A stretch of DNA of 64,000 bases from Longispora albida DSM 44784 (GTDB lineage Bacteria; Actinomycetota; Actinomycetes; Mycobacteriales; Micromonosporaceae): positions 480,584-544,583 of the forward strand of contig NZ_KB903825.1 of NCBI RefSeq assembly GCF_000379825.1, written 5' to 3'. Of the stretch, positions 51,631-62,321 are shown in pieces. The translations under genes and the position numbers were made by a program. The notes under the pieces are model-generated. The model searched no databases. It worked only from the letters and a program-made list of their open reading frames with translations, and was not told the DNA's origin. Numbering within the stretch: the first letter of the stretch is position 1; each line of letters starts with the position of its first letter.

Positions 51631-52122
51631 ATGCTCCTCCGCGTCACCTCCGGCGTCGCGCTCCTGTCGGCGGGCCTGCTGGCCGGCGCGTTCGGCTACG
51701 GAGCCGTCAACCTGGTCGCCGGGTTCCGTGCGGTGCCGCTCGACGTCCGGCTGACCTTCCACACCGCGCTGATGCAGACCAACGGGCTGGTCATGCAGAC
51801 GACGATGGCCGTGGCGGCGCTGGCGGCCCTCGCGCTCGCCGTGCAGACCCGTGGCCGCCGGCGCCTCGTGGCCGGGCTGGCCTGCGGCCTGGTCGTCGCC
51901 TCGTTCCTGATCACCAGGTTCGGCAACGTGCCGATCAACGGCCAGATCAAGGTCTGGGCGGTCTCTGGCGCTCCCGCTGGGTACCAGGCGATCCTCAGCC
52001 GGTGGGAGACCTTCCACGAGCTGCGTACCGGCACGGCGGTGCTCGCCTTCGCCCTGCTCGTCTGGCTCGTGCTGACGACGGGCCGTGCCCGGGTCAGCGG
52101 GGCGCGCGCAGCCTCGTCATGA
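51631..52122 (+). CDS. DUF1772 (anthrone-oxygenase-like) membrane protein
   Basis: The 163-residue protein has four membrane helices and the family motif FGNVPINGQIKVW between helices 3 and 4. DUF1772 includes fungal anthrone oxygenases and noncatalytic bacterial proteins. It follows the QueA-like gene by 7 bases and may belong to that operon. Its last 29 bases overlap the convergent GntR gene. Confidence 0.82.
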   Translation: MLLRVTSGVALLSAGLLAGAFGYGAVNLVAGFRAVPLDVRLTFHTALMQTNGLVMQTTMAVAALAALALAVQTRGRRRLVAGLACGLVVASFLITRFGNVPINGQIKVWAVSGAPAGYQAILSRWETFHELRTGTAVLAFALLVWLVLTTGRARVSGARAASS

Positions 52123-52843
52123 AGCCGATCCGGTCGCCACGGTAGAGGGACCTGACCCGCTCGATCGGCACGCCCGCGCTGTCCCTTGTGGACCGGAGCA
52201 TGAGCAGCATCGGCAGCGCGGGATTCGTCCCGAGCAGCTGGGCCTCGCGCGGGCTGGCCAGCGCCGTCTCGATCTGCTCGTCGGCCTCGCCGAAGACGAC
52301 GCCCAGTTTCTCCGTCATGCACCGGTACAGCGAGCCGCCCGGTTCGAGCACGTCGAGGATCGTGGGGAAGCGGGCGGCCGGGAGATACGTGCTCTCCAGG
52401 CCGAGGGGCTCGCCGTCGGCCAGCAGCAGCCGTTCGAGGTGGATCACCTCCGCGCCCGGCTCGATGCCCAGCCGGGCGGCGAGATCGGCCGGGGCAGGCA
52501 GCCGCTCGGCCGTGACGATCCGGCGGCCGGGCGTGCGGCCCATCGCCCGGATCGCCTCGGTGTAGGAAACCAGGTCCAGTGGCTGGATCAGCTTCGGGGC
52601 CGCGACGAACGTGCCCCGGCCCTGCTGGGCGCTCAGCCGACCCTCGAGGACCAGCTCCGAGATCGCCTGGCGGAGCGTGGCCCGCGACACACCGTACTCG
52701 GCGGCCAGCTCCCGTTCCGCCGGCAGCGGGGCACCCTCGCCCAGCTCGGCGAGCACCGCCTGCAACCGGGACTTCACGGCGAAGTACTTGGGGACCCTGC
52801 CGTGCTCAGGCACGCCATCCCGCACAGGGCTATTCGCTAACAC
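52094..52843 (-). CDS. GntR-family regulator with UTRA domain (HutC type)
   Basis: The roughly 249-residue protein has an N-terminal GntR winged helix (LPAERELAAEYGVSRATLRQAI) and a C-terminal UTRA ligand domain (LERLLLADGEPLGLESTYLP, ALPMLLMLRSTRDSAGVPIE, DRIGFMTRL). GTG 52843 is chosen as start; the frame runs further to 52918 with an Arg-rich leader unlike the family. HutC-type regulators sense sugars, amino-acid derivatives or phosphonates; the effector here is unknown. Confidence 0.85.
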   Translation of the reverse strand: MLANSPVRDGVPEHGRVPKYFAVKSRLQAVLAELGEGAPLPAERELAAEYGVSRATLRQAISELVLEGRLSAQQGRGTFVAAPKLIQPLDLVSYTEAIRAMGRTPGRRIVTAERLPAPADLAARLGIEPGAEVIHLERLLLADGEPLGLESTYLPAARFPTILDVLEPGGSLYRCMTEKLGVVFGEADEQIETALASPREAQLLGTNPALPMLLMLRSTRDSAGVPIERVRSLYRGDRIGFMTRLRAPR

Positions 52844-52968
52844 GTTACTCAGGGTAGCTGTTGCCTTGGGCACGTTCGCGGGGCGGCGAGCGCGACAGAG
52901 CGGCAGCCGGCGGTACAAAATCTCCCCGGGTGGCCGTCGGCCAGCGGGCGGATCGGTACCCTGCCGGT

Positions 52969-53490
52969 ATGCGAATCGTTAAGACTGCCGTGCTGCTCAC
53001 GGTCCTGGCCAGCGCCGCAGCGTGCGGAGGCGCTGACGGCAAGGGTTCCAAGGCCGCAGCCAACCGGCCCTGCACGATCGACGATGTGACGGTCGCCGGC
53101 GCCACGGGCAGCCGGCCGTCGATCACGATCAAGGACGGGTGCACGCCCGGCTCCCAGCTCCTGACCAAGGACCTGAACTCCGGCGAGGGCCCGGCGGTGA
53201 AGCGCGGCGACACCGTCGACACCCACTACGAGCTGAAGACCTGGTCCGACAAGCAGGACGTCGACTCGTCGTGGACCCGCAACCAGCCGTTCCCCGTGCA
53301 GAACGTCGGCAAGGCCCGGGTCATCACCGGCTGGAACGAGGGCCTGATCGGCATGAAGGAGGGCGGGCGCCGCCTCCTGATCGTCCCGCCGGACAAGGGC
53401 TACGGCGCGGAGGGCTCCCCGCCGATCAAGGGCGCGGAGACCCTGGTCTTCGTCATCGACGCCGTGAAGGTCACCGGCGCCGGTTCCTGA
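52969..53490 (+). CDS. FKBP-type peptidyl-prolyl isomerase, lipoprotein
   Basis: The 173-residue product has a lipoprotein signal (LTVLASAAACG, Cys at about residue 19) and an FKBP domain at about 75-170: VKRGDTVDTHYELKTW, DSSWTRNQPFPVQNV, ITGWNEGLIGMKEGGRRLLIV and GAETLVFVIDAVKV. It should help fold exported proteins on the outer face of the membrane. ATG 52969 is chosen; the frame upstream to 52861 has no signal. A bidirectional-looking hairpin follows. Confidence 0.9.
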   Translation: MRIVKTAVLLTVLASAAACGGADGKGSKAAANRPCTIDDVTVAGATGSRPSITIKDGCTPGSQLLTKDLNSGEGPAVKRGDTVDTHYELKTWSDKQDVDSSWTRNQPFPVQNVGKARVITGWNEGLIGMKEGGRRLLIVPPDKGYGAEGSPPIKGAETLVFVIDAVKVTGAGS

Positions 53491-53500
53491 GTACACGAGA

Positions 53501-53532
53501 AACGCGCCGGTGGCTTCCGCTACCGGCGCGTT
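53501..53532. terminator. Shared hairpin terminator between convergent genes
   Basis: AACGCGCCGGT (53501-53511) pairs perfectly with ACCGGCGCGTT (53522-53532) around a 10-base loop. It lies between the FKBP gene and the 3' end of the leftward kinase operon and can serve both strands. Confidence 0.75.
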
Positions 53533-53548
53533 GTGCTGCCAGCCGTAC

Positions 53549-55311
<1,763 letters not shown>

Positions 55312-55315
<4 letters not shown>

Positions 55316-57138
55316 GACTCCCCTGTCTCCCCTGTTGAGTTCGTACCGCCAAGGTGCACGCTCAGGTGCACATCCTGCCTGCCGGCCGGCCCGATCACCA
55401 GCGGGTGCCCGGAGCTCCCGCCCGAGCGGGCCGTGACCTGCGCCGCGATGGCCGCGCCGAGCGCCCTGGCCGCGGGACCGGCCCGGTCGTCGACGACGAC
55501 GGTGTCCCAGTGCCCTGGCAGGTCGTGGACCCGGACGGCGAGCCGGGAACCGCCGGGTACCTGGCCGGTCGTGAGCACCAGGTCCGGGCCGGTCGCGGCG
55601 ACCTGCCGGGCCAGCTCGGCGGCCGGGTCCTCGGCGAACCTGGCCAGCACCGGCACCGCCAGGGCCTCCGAGCGCAGCGGGGCGGCGACGGCCTCCAGCT
55701 CGCCCATGACCCGGGTCATCTCCAGCAGCTCGCCGGACAGGCCGGTGCCGACCTCCAGCCCGGACCGGTAGGGCAGGAGGGCGCTGAGTACCAGCTCACC
55801 CCGCGCGTGGCCGCCAGCGAGGTCCGCGCCGAGCTGGGCCAGGGCCGGGGTGGGGCCGGCCTCCGGCACGGCGAGCAGTACCCGGTACGTGCCGGGAGCC
55901 AGGGCCAGCCCGGCCTGGTCCGCGGCGGTGGTCTCGGCCGCGACCCGGCTCCTCGGGTACAGAGCCGACAGCAGCGGGCCCGCCATCACGGTCGTGACCA
56001 GCGCCATGACGACCATCAGCGAGAACAGCTCGCCGTCGAGCAGCCCGAGCTGGAGGCCGACGGTGAGGATCACGATCTCGGTCAGGCCCCGGGTGTTCAT
56101 CAGCGTGGCGAGCACCCCGGCCTCCCTGGCCGGGACCTGCTGGAGCCGCGCGCCCAGGTACGCACCCGCGAACTTGCCCGCGATCGCCACAGCGAGGATC
56201 AGGACCAGCTCGGCGAAGCCCGACAGGTTCACTGTGGACAGGTCGACCTTCATGCCGGACAGCACGAAGAAGGCCGGGAGCAGCAGGAGCACGCTGACCT
56301 GTTCGAGCCGTTCGAGGATCTCGTGCCGGAGCACCTCGTCACGCGGCATCACAGCGCCGAACAGGAAGGCACCGAAGATGGCGTGCACGCCCAGCCACTC
56401 GGTAGCGAAGCAGCTCAGCAGCAGCCCGGCGAGGATCACGCCGAGGATGTCCGGCGTGAGGCGGCCGGCCCTCGCCCTGGCGGCGGCGAGCTTCGCCAGC
56501 AGCGGCCGGACCACGAGGAACATCACCAGGACATAGGGGACGGACAGCAGGATCTGCCAGCCCGCCCCGCCCCCGCCGAGGGTGACGATCCCGGCCAGCA
56601 GCGTCCAGGCCAGCACGTCGTCCACCGCGGCGGAGGCCAGGGCCAGGCCGCCGACCTCCAGCCGGTGCATGCCCCGGTCGGTGAGGATCCTGGCCAGTAC
56701 CGGGAAGGCCGTCACCGACATCGCCGCCCCGACGAACAGGGCGAACGGGATCGTGTCGGTCACCCCGTGCCGACCGGCGAGCCACAGCGCCAGCGCGAAG
56801 CCCAGCCCGAACGGCAGCACGATCGAGCCGATCGACACCGACACCGCGACCCTGACCCGGCCCCGGACCAGGCCGGTGTCCAGCTCGTAGCCGACGATGA
56901 ACATGAACAGCACCAGGCCGACGCTGGCCAGCCCGGACAGCGCAGGGCGGATGCCGTCCGGCAGCAGGTGGCCGGTGACGGCCGAGCCGAACAGCGTCGG
57001 CCCGATCAGGATGCCGGCCAGGATCTCCCCGATGACCGGCGGCTGCCCGCACTTCCTGGCCAGCCAGCCGAAAGCCCTGGCGAGCAGGATGATCCCGGCC
57101 AGGGCCAGGAGCAGCTGCCCGACCTGGTGCGCGGTCAC
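55312..57138 (-). CDS. CPA2-type cation/proton antiporter (Kef-like) with C-terminal regulatory domain
   Basis: The 608-residue protein has about 12-13 membrane helices (LLLALAGIILLARAFGWLA, PVIGEILAGILIGPTLFG, AAMSVTAFPVLARIL, ASAAVDDVLAWTLLAG with the ion-site Asp pair) followed from about residue 400 by a soluble domain with a UspA-like start (TYRVLLAVPEAG). It should exchange Na+ or K+ for protons. GTG 57138 overlaps the stop of the small kinase gene. Its place between two kinases suggests control by phosphorylation. Confidence 0.9.
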
Positions 57139-57899
57139 TGGAGCAGCCTCGCGGCGAGGGCAGCCGCCGTGATCCGCTCCGTGGCCGGGGCGAGGCACTC
57201 GGCCACCAGGCCCGCGACGGGAGACTCGGCGATCTCCGGCTTGCTGACGAGTACCTTGCGGAGGGCCAGGAGGCCGTTGCCCTGCGGCAGCTCCCCGTAC
57301 ACACCACGGCCGGTGACCACGCGGTGCAGGAGGACCCCGAGGGACCAGACGTCGGCCTCCGGGCCGGGCCGCTCGCCGTGCAGCACGTCCGGGTCGGCGT
57401 ACTCCACGGCGGACAGCTCCCCCATCCCCGTCAGGGTCAGCCCCGAGGTGAAGACGTGGGAGAGCCCGAGGTCGGAGAGTTTGGCTCCGGAGTCGTGGAG
57501 CAGCACGTTGCCCGGCTTGATGTCACGGTGCGCGATCCCGGCCGCGTGCAGGGCCGCCGCAGCGCTCGCGGCGTGGCCCACGGCGCGGAGCACGTCCGTA
57601 CCGGCGGCGGCATCCGCCAGCGACCCGCCCGGCAGGTACTCGCCGGCGTAGTAGAACACCCCGTGCTGCCGGCCGGCGTCGTACAGGCTGACCAGGTACG
57701 GGGACTGGACGGCTGCGAAGGCTGCCAGCTCGCGGGCCGCCCGGCGGAAGGTGTCCGGTGTGGACCCGCCGGCCAGGACCTTCACGGCGACCAGCTCGTC
57801 GGCGACCGGCAGCCGGGCCGGGCGGCGGGCGAGGTAGTAGTGGCCGTGGTTGCCGGAGCCGAGGGGCCGGACGAACTCGTAGTCGGCGATGCGCTCCAT
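57135..57899 (-). CDS. Soluble Ser/Thr protein kinase, short form
   Basis: The 254-residue kinase consists of little more than the catalytic domain: glycine loop LGSGNHGHYYLARR, Lys in LVAVKVLAGG, catalytic Asp126 in IAHRDIKPGNVLL and a DLG (from Asp143) in place of DFG. It lacks a membrane helix and sensor, so it likely relies on the FHA protein encoded just before it or the antiporter after it for targeting. It directly follows the FHA gene with no gap and overlaps the antiporter start. Confidence 0.9.
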   Translation of the reverse strand: MERIADYEFVRPLGSGNHGHYYLARRPARLPVADELVAVKVLAGGSTPDTFRRAARELAAFAAVQSPYLVSLYDAGRQHGVFYYAGEYLPGGSLADAAAGTDVLRAVGHAASAAAALHAAGIAHRDIKPGNVLLHDSGAKLSDLGLSHVFTSGLTLTGMGELSAVEYADPDVLHGERPGPEADVWSLGVLLHRVVTGRGVYGELPQGNGLLALRKVLVSKPEIAESPVAGLVAECLAPATERITAAALAARLLQ

Positions 57900-58463
57900 C
57901 TAGCTTCCCCTCCGGTGCGACTCGTACCGCAGCCAGCGCTCACCGGCCTGCACCCGCGTACCGGGCACGAGCAGCTCCGGCTCCCCCGGCGTGACCAGCA
58001 CGGGCCCGGCGCCGGGCCGGGTCACCGTCGTGCCGTTCGCCGAGCCGAGGTCGACGACGCGCACCTGCCAGCCGGACAGGCTGATCCTCAGGTGGCGGCG
58101 GGAGATCTCGCCGGTCGGGTCGGTGACCTTGAGCGGCCGGGCCTCCCCGGCCACCACTTCGGGAGCCTGGGCCGGGTCGCGGCCGAGGATGTAGTCGGCG
58201 TCGGCCCGGTACGTCGCGCCGGTGTCGAACAGCAGCACGCCGAGCGAGGGGCGGCGGCCCACCACCGTGACCAGGGTCTGCTGGATCATCGCGATCCCGC
58301 ACAGCTGGCAGTACTGCACCCTGGGGTCGTTGAAGTGGCCGCGCTTGCAGTTCGCGCCCTCGATCAGCGCCCGGTCGTCGACCAGTTCCGTCGGCCCGTC
58401 CGGGATCTGGGCCAGGCCGGGAATGAGGATGAACGACTCGAACGGTTCGGTCACGTCGTTCAC
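57900..58463 (-). CDS. FHA-domain protein with N-terminal zinc-ribbon-like motif
   Basis: The 187-residue protein has an early Cys-rich motif (C-x3-H then Y-C-x-x-C-G, in NCKRGHFNDPRVQYCQLCG) suggesting zinc binding. The C-terminal FHA domain has YILGRDP, ISRRHLRIS and VVDLGSANGT. FHA domains bind phosphothreonine, so it probably docks on one of the neighbouring kinases or their target. GTG 58463 overlaps the stop of the small membrane-protein gene; the frame's longer start at 58544 lies inside that gene. Confidence 0.88.
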   Translation of the reverse strand: MNDVTEPFESFILIPGLAQIPDGPTELVDDRALIEGANCKRGHFNDPRVQYCQLCGIAMIQQTLVTVVGRRPSLGVLLFDTGATYRADADYILGRDPAQAPEVVAGEARPLKVTDPTGEISRRHLRISLSGWQVRVVDLGSANGTTVTRPGAGPVLVTPGEPELLVPGTRVQAGERWLRYESHRRGS

Positions 58464-58849
58464 AGCAGCCTCCCGCCCCGGAAGCGCCAGCGCAGGAAGG
58501 GCACGCGCATCGGCCCGTTCGCCAGCAGCCACACGGCCAGCCACACCGCCCCGAAGTGGAGGCAGAAGGCAAGCGGCTCCGGTCGGAGGGCCAGCCAGAC
58601 GACCAGCCCCTCCGGTACCGCTGTGACCAGGCCGAACAGTGTCGGCCAGTCCTTCTCCCAGCGGAACTGCATCAGCAGGTGGTACACGAGCTCCCAGCCG
58701 ACGCCGAAGAGCGCCACCGCCCCCAGTACCAGGAAATGGTCCTTGACCGGACCGGGGAGCAGCGGGGCCAGCAGCAGGGTGACCAGCGAACCGGCCAAGG
58801 CTAACAGGAACAGCCGGGTCTGGATCCGGCCGGAGAGGAGAGGGAGCAT
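58460..58849 (-). CDS. Small membrane protein, four helices
   Basis: The 129-residue protein has three or four hydrophobic segments (LFLLALAGSLVTLLLAPLL, FLVLGAVALFGVGWELVYHLL, GLVVWLALRPEPLAFCLHFG, VWLAVWLLAN) and a basic C-terminus (RVPFLRWRFRGGRLL). No family is recognised. It sits between the FAD-type gene (35-base gap) and the FHA gene (overlap), so it may anchor the FHA/kinase group at the membrane. Confidence 0.78.
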   Translation of the reverse strand: MLPLLSGRIQTRLFLLALAGSLVTLLLAPLLPGPVKDHFLVLGAVALFGVGWELVYHLLMQFRWEKDWPTLFGLVTAVPEGLVVWLALRPEPLAFCLHFGAVWLAVWLLANGPMRVPFLRWRFRGGRLL

Positions 58850-58884
58850 CGGGGTGTCTCCTGTGGAGGGACGAGACGGAGATC

Positions 58885-60381
58885 TCAGATCGGGCGGTTC
58901 AGCAGCCAGCGCACCCACTGGGCGGTGGAGCGCACCGGGCCGATCCGGCGGCAGAACCCGCGCCTGGCCAGGTCGTCGGCGATCTCCTGCGCGGCGATCT
59001 GGAGGCCGAGGAAGGTGTCGACGCCGGGAAAGTAGCCGCCGAGGGTCGCGGTGCCGGAGGCGTAGACAGCGCCCTTGCCGCTGGCCGTGCCCCTGACCTC
59101 GAAGTGCCGCTCGACGTCGAGCCGCCCGAGCGGGTTGCGCCCGGCCCCGCCGTGCTCCAGCAGGTCGGCCAGCACCCGGGACTCGGCGATGTCTGCCTCC
59201 AGGCCGGTGCAGTCGATGATGTAGTTCGAGCGGATCTCCTCGCCGCCGACCGTGCTGACCAGCTGGCCGTGCGCGCCGGGCACGACACTGTCCACAGTGC
59301 CCTTCCTGGTCTCGTACCAGCCGCCCGCCCGGCCCGCGGCGAGCTGCCGCTGCCACTTGCGCCGCCAGGGCGTGTTCGCCCCGGAGCCACCCATCTTCTT
59401 GTACAGCGCGGCGCGTTCCGCGCCTTCCAGCCTGCGCATCTGCGCCTTGAGCTGGCCGCCCCACACCGACTTGGGATAGTTGAATCCCTGGTACGCCCAG
59501 CCGTGGCCGCCCCTGCGCCGCATGAACACCGGGCCGTGCGGGCCGTCGACGTAGGTCCGGAAGATATGCACGATCCGGGTACCGAGGCCGTGGGCCTCCC
59601 GGTCGTCGATCAGGCGCTGGAGGACCCGGGAGGCCACGATCCCGCTGCCACGGACGATGACGGTACCCGGCCGGGTCTTCAGGAACTCGTAGACGTGCTC
59701 GTGCGGCTCGTAGGCGTTGACGACGTGCTCGTAGTCGCCGTACCGCTCCCGGAAGTGCTGGAGATCCGGCAGGAAGCGCAGTCCCGGGTACCCGACGGCG
59801 ATGTGCACGTACCGCGCCCGGTACACGACCCGCTTCGGCCCGCCCTCCGGGCTGCCCACCACGAAGTAGCCCCCGGCCTCCCGCCTGCGTACCATCCGCA
59901 CCGCGCACTTGACCAGCATGTCCTGGTACCCGATCCGGGCGGCCTCCCGTTCCAGGCCCTCGAAGACCGTGCCGGCCCTCGGTGTCCAGAAGTCGGCGAA
60001 TACCGGCTCGGTGAGCACGTTGAGCAGGTGCTTGACCGACTTGTCCCGCCAGGCCTCCGTCAGCGCGTACGACGGGAAGCCCCAGATGTTGTCCGGCCGG
60101 CTCGACGAGTCCGAGCGGATCCGCTCCGCCCGGGGGATCTGCGAGACCCGGGTGAGGTACTCGTAGGTCTGCCAGGGGTGGCCGATGTTGGAGAGCACGG
60201 CGATGTCGGAGGCCGGCACTCCGGCGATCCGCAGATAGTCCACAGTGACGAACGACCCGATGCCGCCGCCGATGGTAATAAAAGGGACATCCTTGAACGG
60301 GATCTCGTACGCCGCCATGTCCTCGTCCGACCAGACGCTCCTGGCCAGCAGTTCAGGCGTGAGATCACCCGTGGCACCCAC
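58885..60381 (-). CDS. FAD/NAD(P)-binding oxidoreductase-like protein
   Basis: The 498-residue protein has an N-terminal Rossmann motif FITIGGGIGSFVTVDYLRIAG (near residue 33; Gly-x-Gly-x-x-Gly) and a second dinucleotide-type segment VIVRGSGIVASRVLQRLIDD near 240. It closes with IIDCTGLEADIAES and ASGTATLGGYFPGVDTF near the C-terminus, where flavoproteins contact FAD. It resembles NAD(P)-binding/pyridine-nucleotide oxidoreductases but has no disulfide pair or monooxygenase fingerprint. It is first in an operon with FHA protein, kinases and antiporter, so it may report redox state to them. The reaction is unknown. Confidence 0.75.
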   Translation of the reverse strand: MGATGDLTPELLARSVWSDEDMAAYEIPFKDVPFITIGGGIGSFVTVDYLRIAGVPASDIAVLSNIGHPWQTYEYLTRVSQIPRAERIRSDSSSRPDNIWGFPSYALTEAWRDKSVKHLLNVLTEPVFADFWTPRAGTVFEGLEREAARIGYQDMLVKCAVRMVRRREAGGYFVVGSPEGGPKRVVYRARYVHIAVGYPGLRFLPDLQHFRERYGDYEHVVNAYEPHEHVYEFLKTRPGTVIVRGSGIVASRVLQRLIDDREAHGLGTRIVHIFRTYVDGPHGPVFMRRRGGHGWAYQGFNYPKSVWGGQLKAQMRRLEGAERAALYKKMGGSGANTPWRRKWQRQLAAGRAGGWYETRKGTVDSVVPGAHGQLVSTVGGEEIRSNYIIDCTGLEADIAESRVLADLLEHGGAGRNPLGRLDVERHFEVRGTASGKGAVYASGTATLGGYFPGVDTFLGLQIAAQEIADDLARRGFCRRIGPVRSTAQWVRWLLNRPI

Positions 60382-60583
60382 CGCACAGCTCCCCCGCAGC
60401 CGGGCTCACCCGTCCCAGCGCCGGCAAAGAGTAACCGAACGGGAGACCCGCAGGTAAGGGCTTGTCTCCGTACCGTAATAACCTGCCCATAATCTGGAGC
60501 TTCGCGGCTGTGCACCACGAGTTGGGCCAGAGCGTACCCAGAAGTTACCCATCAGTTGCCCCAGGCCGGCAGGGTACCGGCTC

Positions 60584-61540
60584 ATGAGAATTTCTCGCCT
60601 CACAGCCGCGGTACTCGCCATCGCCGCAGGACTCAGCGTCGCCGTCCCCGCGAGCCCGGCCGCCGCCGCGACCCCGGCGCTCAAGGTGCTCTCGCACAAC
60701 GTGATGTTCCTGCCGCGCACCCTCTTCCCGAACTGGGGCCAGATCCAGCGCGCCGACCTGATCAGCCGGGCGCCGTACGTCGCCGGCAACGACGTCGTCG
60801 TGCTCCAGGAGATGTTCGACAACGAGGCCTCCGAGCGGCTGAAGGCCGGGCTGGCCGGGCAGTACCCGCACCAGACGCCGGTACTCGGCCGCTCGCGCTC
60901 CGGCTGGGACGCCACCCTCGGCTCCTACTCCGACACCACGCCGGAGGACGGCGGCGTCGTGATCGCGAGCAGGTGGCCGATCCGGGAGAAGATCCAGTTC
61001 GTGTACGCGGACGGGTGCGGGGCCGACTGGTACTCCAACAAGGGCTTCGTCTACGTCCGGCTCGACGTCAACGGCACCGCCGTGCACGTGGTCGGCACCC
61101 ACGCGCAGGCCGACGACACCGGGTGCGAGGGCGGGGACGGGGCTTCCGTACGGGCCAGGCAGTTCGCCCAGCTCGACGCGTTCCTGGACGCGAGGAACAT
61201 CCCGGCCGCCGAGCAGGTCATCGTCGCCGGTGACCTGAACGTCGACCGGTACGCCCCCGAGTACCAGGCCATGCTGGGCAAGCTCGGCGCCGCGGCCCCG
61301 TCCTTCGCCGGGCACCCGTACTCGTGGGACGCCCGCACCAACGCGATCGCCGACTACAACGACAGCGAGAACAACCAGCAGCAGCTCGACTACGTCCTGC
61401 ACCGCAACGGCAACGCCAGGCCAGCGACGTGGCAGAACACCACGCTCAAGGCGAAGTCTCCCCAGTGGAGCGTCACGAGCTGGTGGACGACCTACACCTA
61501 CACCGACTACTCCGACCACTACCCGGTCCTCGGTTCCTAG
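60584..61540 (+). CDS. Secreted sphingomyelin-phosphodiesterase-like protein (EEP fold)
   Basis: The 318-residue product has a Sec signal (LTAAVLAIAAGLSVAVPASPAAA) and an endonuclease/exonuclease/phosphatase fold: VLSHNVMFLP, VVLQEMFDN (metal-binding Glu), VVGTHAQADD, VIVAGDLNVDRY and a C-terminal YSDHYPVLGS with the catalytic Asp-His. This order matches bacterial neutral sphingomyelinases (beta-toxin type). It probably hydrolyses a phospholipid or phosphodiester outside the cell. The 202-base divergent region from the FAD gene (60382-60583) likely holds both promoters. Confidence 0.88.
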   Translation: MRISRLTAAVLAIAAGLSVAVPASPAAAATPALKVLSHNVMFLPRTLFPNWGQIQRADLISRAPYVAGNDVVVLQEMFDNEASERLKAGLAGQYPHQTPVLGRSRSGWDATLGSYSDTTPEDGGVVIASRWPIREKIQFVYADGCGADWYSNKGFVYVRLDVNGTAVHVVGTHAQADDTGCEGGDGASVRARQFAQLDAFLDARNIPAAEQVIVAGDLNVDRYAPEYQAMLGKLGAAAPSFAGHPYSWDARTNAIADYNDSENNQQQLDYVLHRNGNARPATWQNTTLKAKSPQWSVTSWWTTYTYTDYSDHYPVLGS

Positions 61541-61562
61541 GGCAGCAGGAGTACTTGCGCCA

Positions 61563-61581
61563 GGAATCCATTATGGATTCC
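61563..61581. promoter_or_regulatory. Operator-like palindrome before the hydrolase-LysE genes
   Basis: GGAATCCAT-T-ATGGATTCC is a perfect 9+1+9 inverted repeat ending 16 bases before the hydrolase start. It likely binds a dimeric repressor, since it would overlap the promoter or ribosome-site region. Confidence 0.6.
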
Positions 61582-61597
61582 CGACTACGATGGGCGC

Positions 61598-62317
61598 ATG
61601 GCTGAACCTGTGTACATGAGTCCCTTCGTCCTGCCCACCCCGGCCGTGCGCGTGGAGAAACTCGGCGACGCGCAGCTGTACCTGCCGGAGGGCACCGGCC
61701 CGAGGCCCGCCGTGATCTTCGTGCACGGCGGGCCGATCCGGGAGGGCATGCACGCCCCCAGCGAGTGGCCGGTCTACATCGGGTACGCCTCGGCGGCAGC
61801 GGCTCGCGGCGTGGCCGGCGTGATGTTCGACCACCCGCTGCGCGCCGAGGACCTGGCGCCCTCCGCCGACCTGCTCGCCAGCACGATCGATGCGGTCCGC
61901 GCCGACCCGCGCGTCGACGCGGACCGCATCGCGCTCTGGGCCTGTTCCGGTGGCGGGATCCTCCTCGCGGACTGGCTGCGCGCGGCTCCGCCGTGGCTGC
62001 GGGTCGTGGCGGCCAGCTACCCGGCGCTGGAGTCCCTGCCGGGCGCGGTGGCCGAGCCGCGCTACCGGGCCTCCGAAGCACTGCACGCCGCCAGCCCGCC
62101 CGTGGTCCTCACCCTGGCTGGTCACGAGGTGGAGCCCCTCGTACCAGGCCAGCAGCGGTTCGTGGCCAGGGCTCAGGAGACCGGGGCCCGCCTGGAGATC
62201 ATCGAGGTACCGGACGGTCAGCACAGCTTCGACATGCTCAACCACACCGAGCAGTCCCGCCGGGCCGTCGAGCAGGCGTTCGACCTGGTGACGGGCCTGC
62301 TCACCAAGGACGGCTGA
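61598..62317 (+). CDS. Alpha/beta hydrolase, dienelactone-hydrolase-like
   Basis: The 239-residue protein has an oxyanion motif IFVHGGPIREG, a nucleophile elbow ACSGGG with Ser117, and a late His in VPDGQHSFDML. Its size and topology fit the dienelactone hydrolase/BAAT-type small hydrolases, though the elbow Ser rather than Cys points to an esterase. No signal peptide is present. The LysE-type exporter gene follows after 4 bases, so the pair may handle and export one product under the upstream palindrome. Confidence 0.82.
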   Translation: MAEPVYMSPFVLPTPAVRVEKLGDAQLYLPEGTGPRPAVIFVHGGPIREGMHAPSEWPVYIGYASAAAARGVAGVMFDHPLRAEDLAPSADLLASTIDAVRADPRVDADRIALWACSGGGILLADWLRAAPPWLRVVAASYPALESLPGAVAEPRYRASEALHAASPPVVLTLAGHEVEPLVPGQQRFVARAQETGARLEIIEVPDGQHSFDMLNHTEQSRRAVEQAFDLVTGLLTKDG

Positions 62318-62321
62318 GGAC

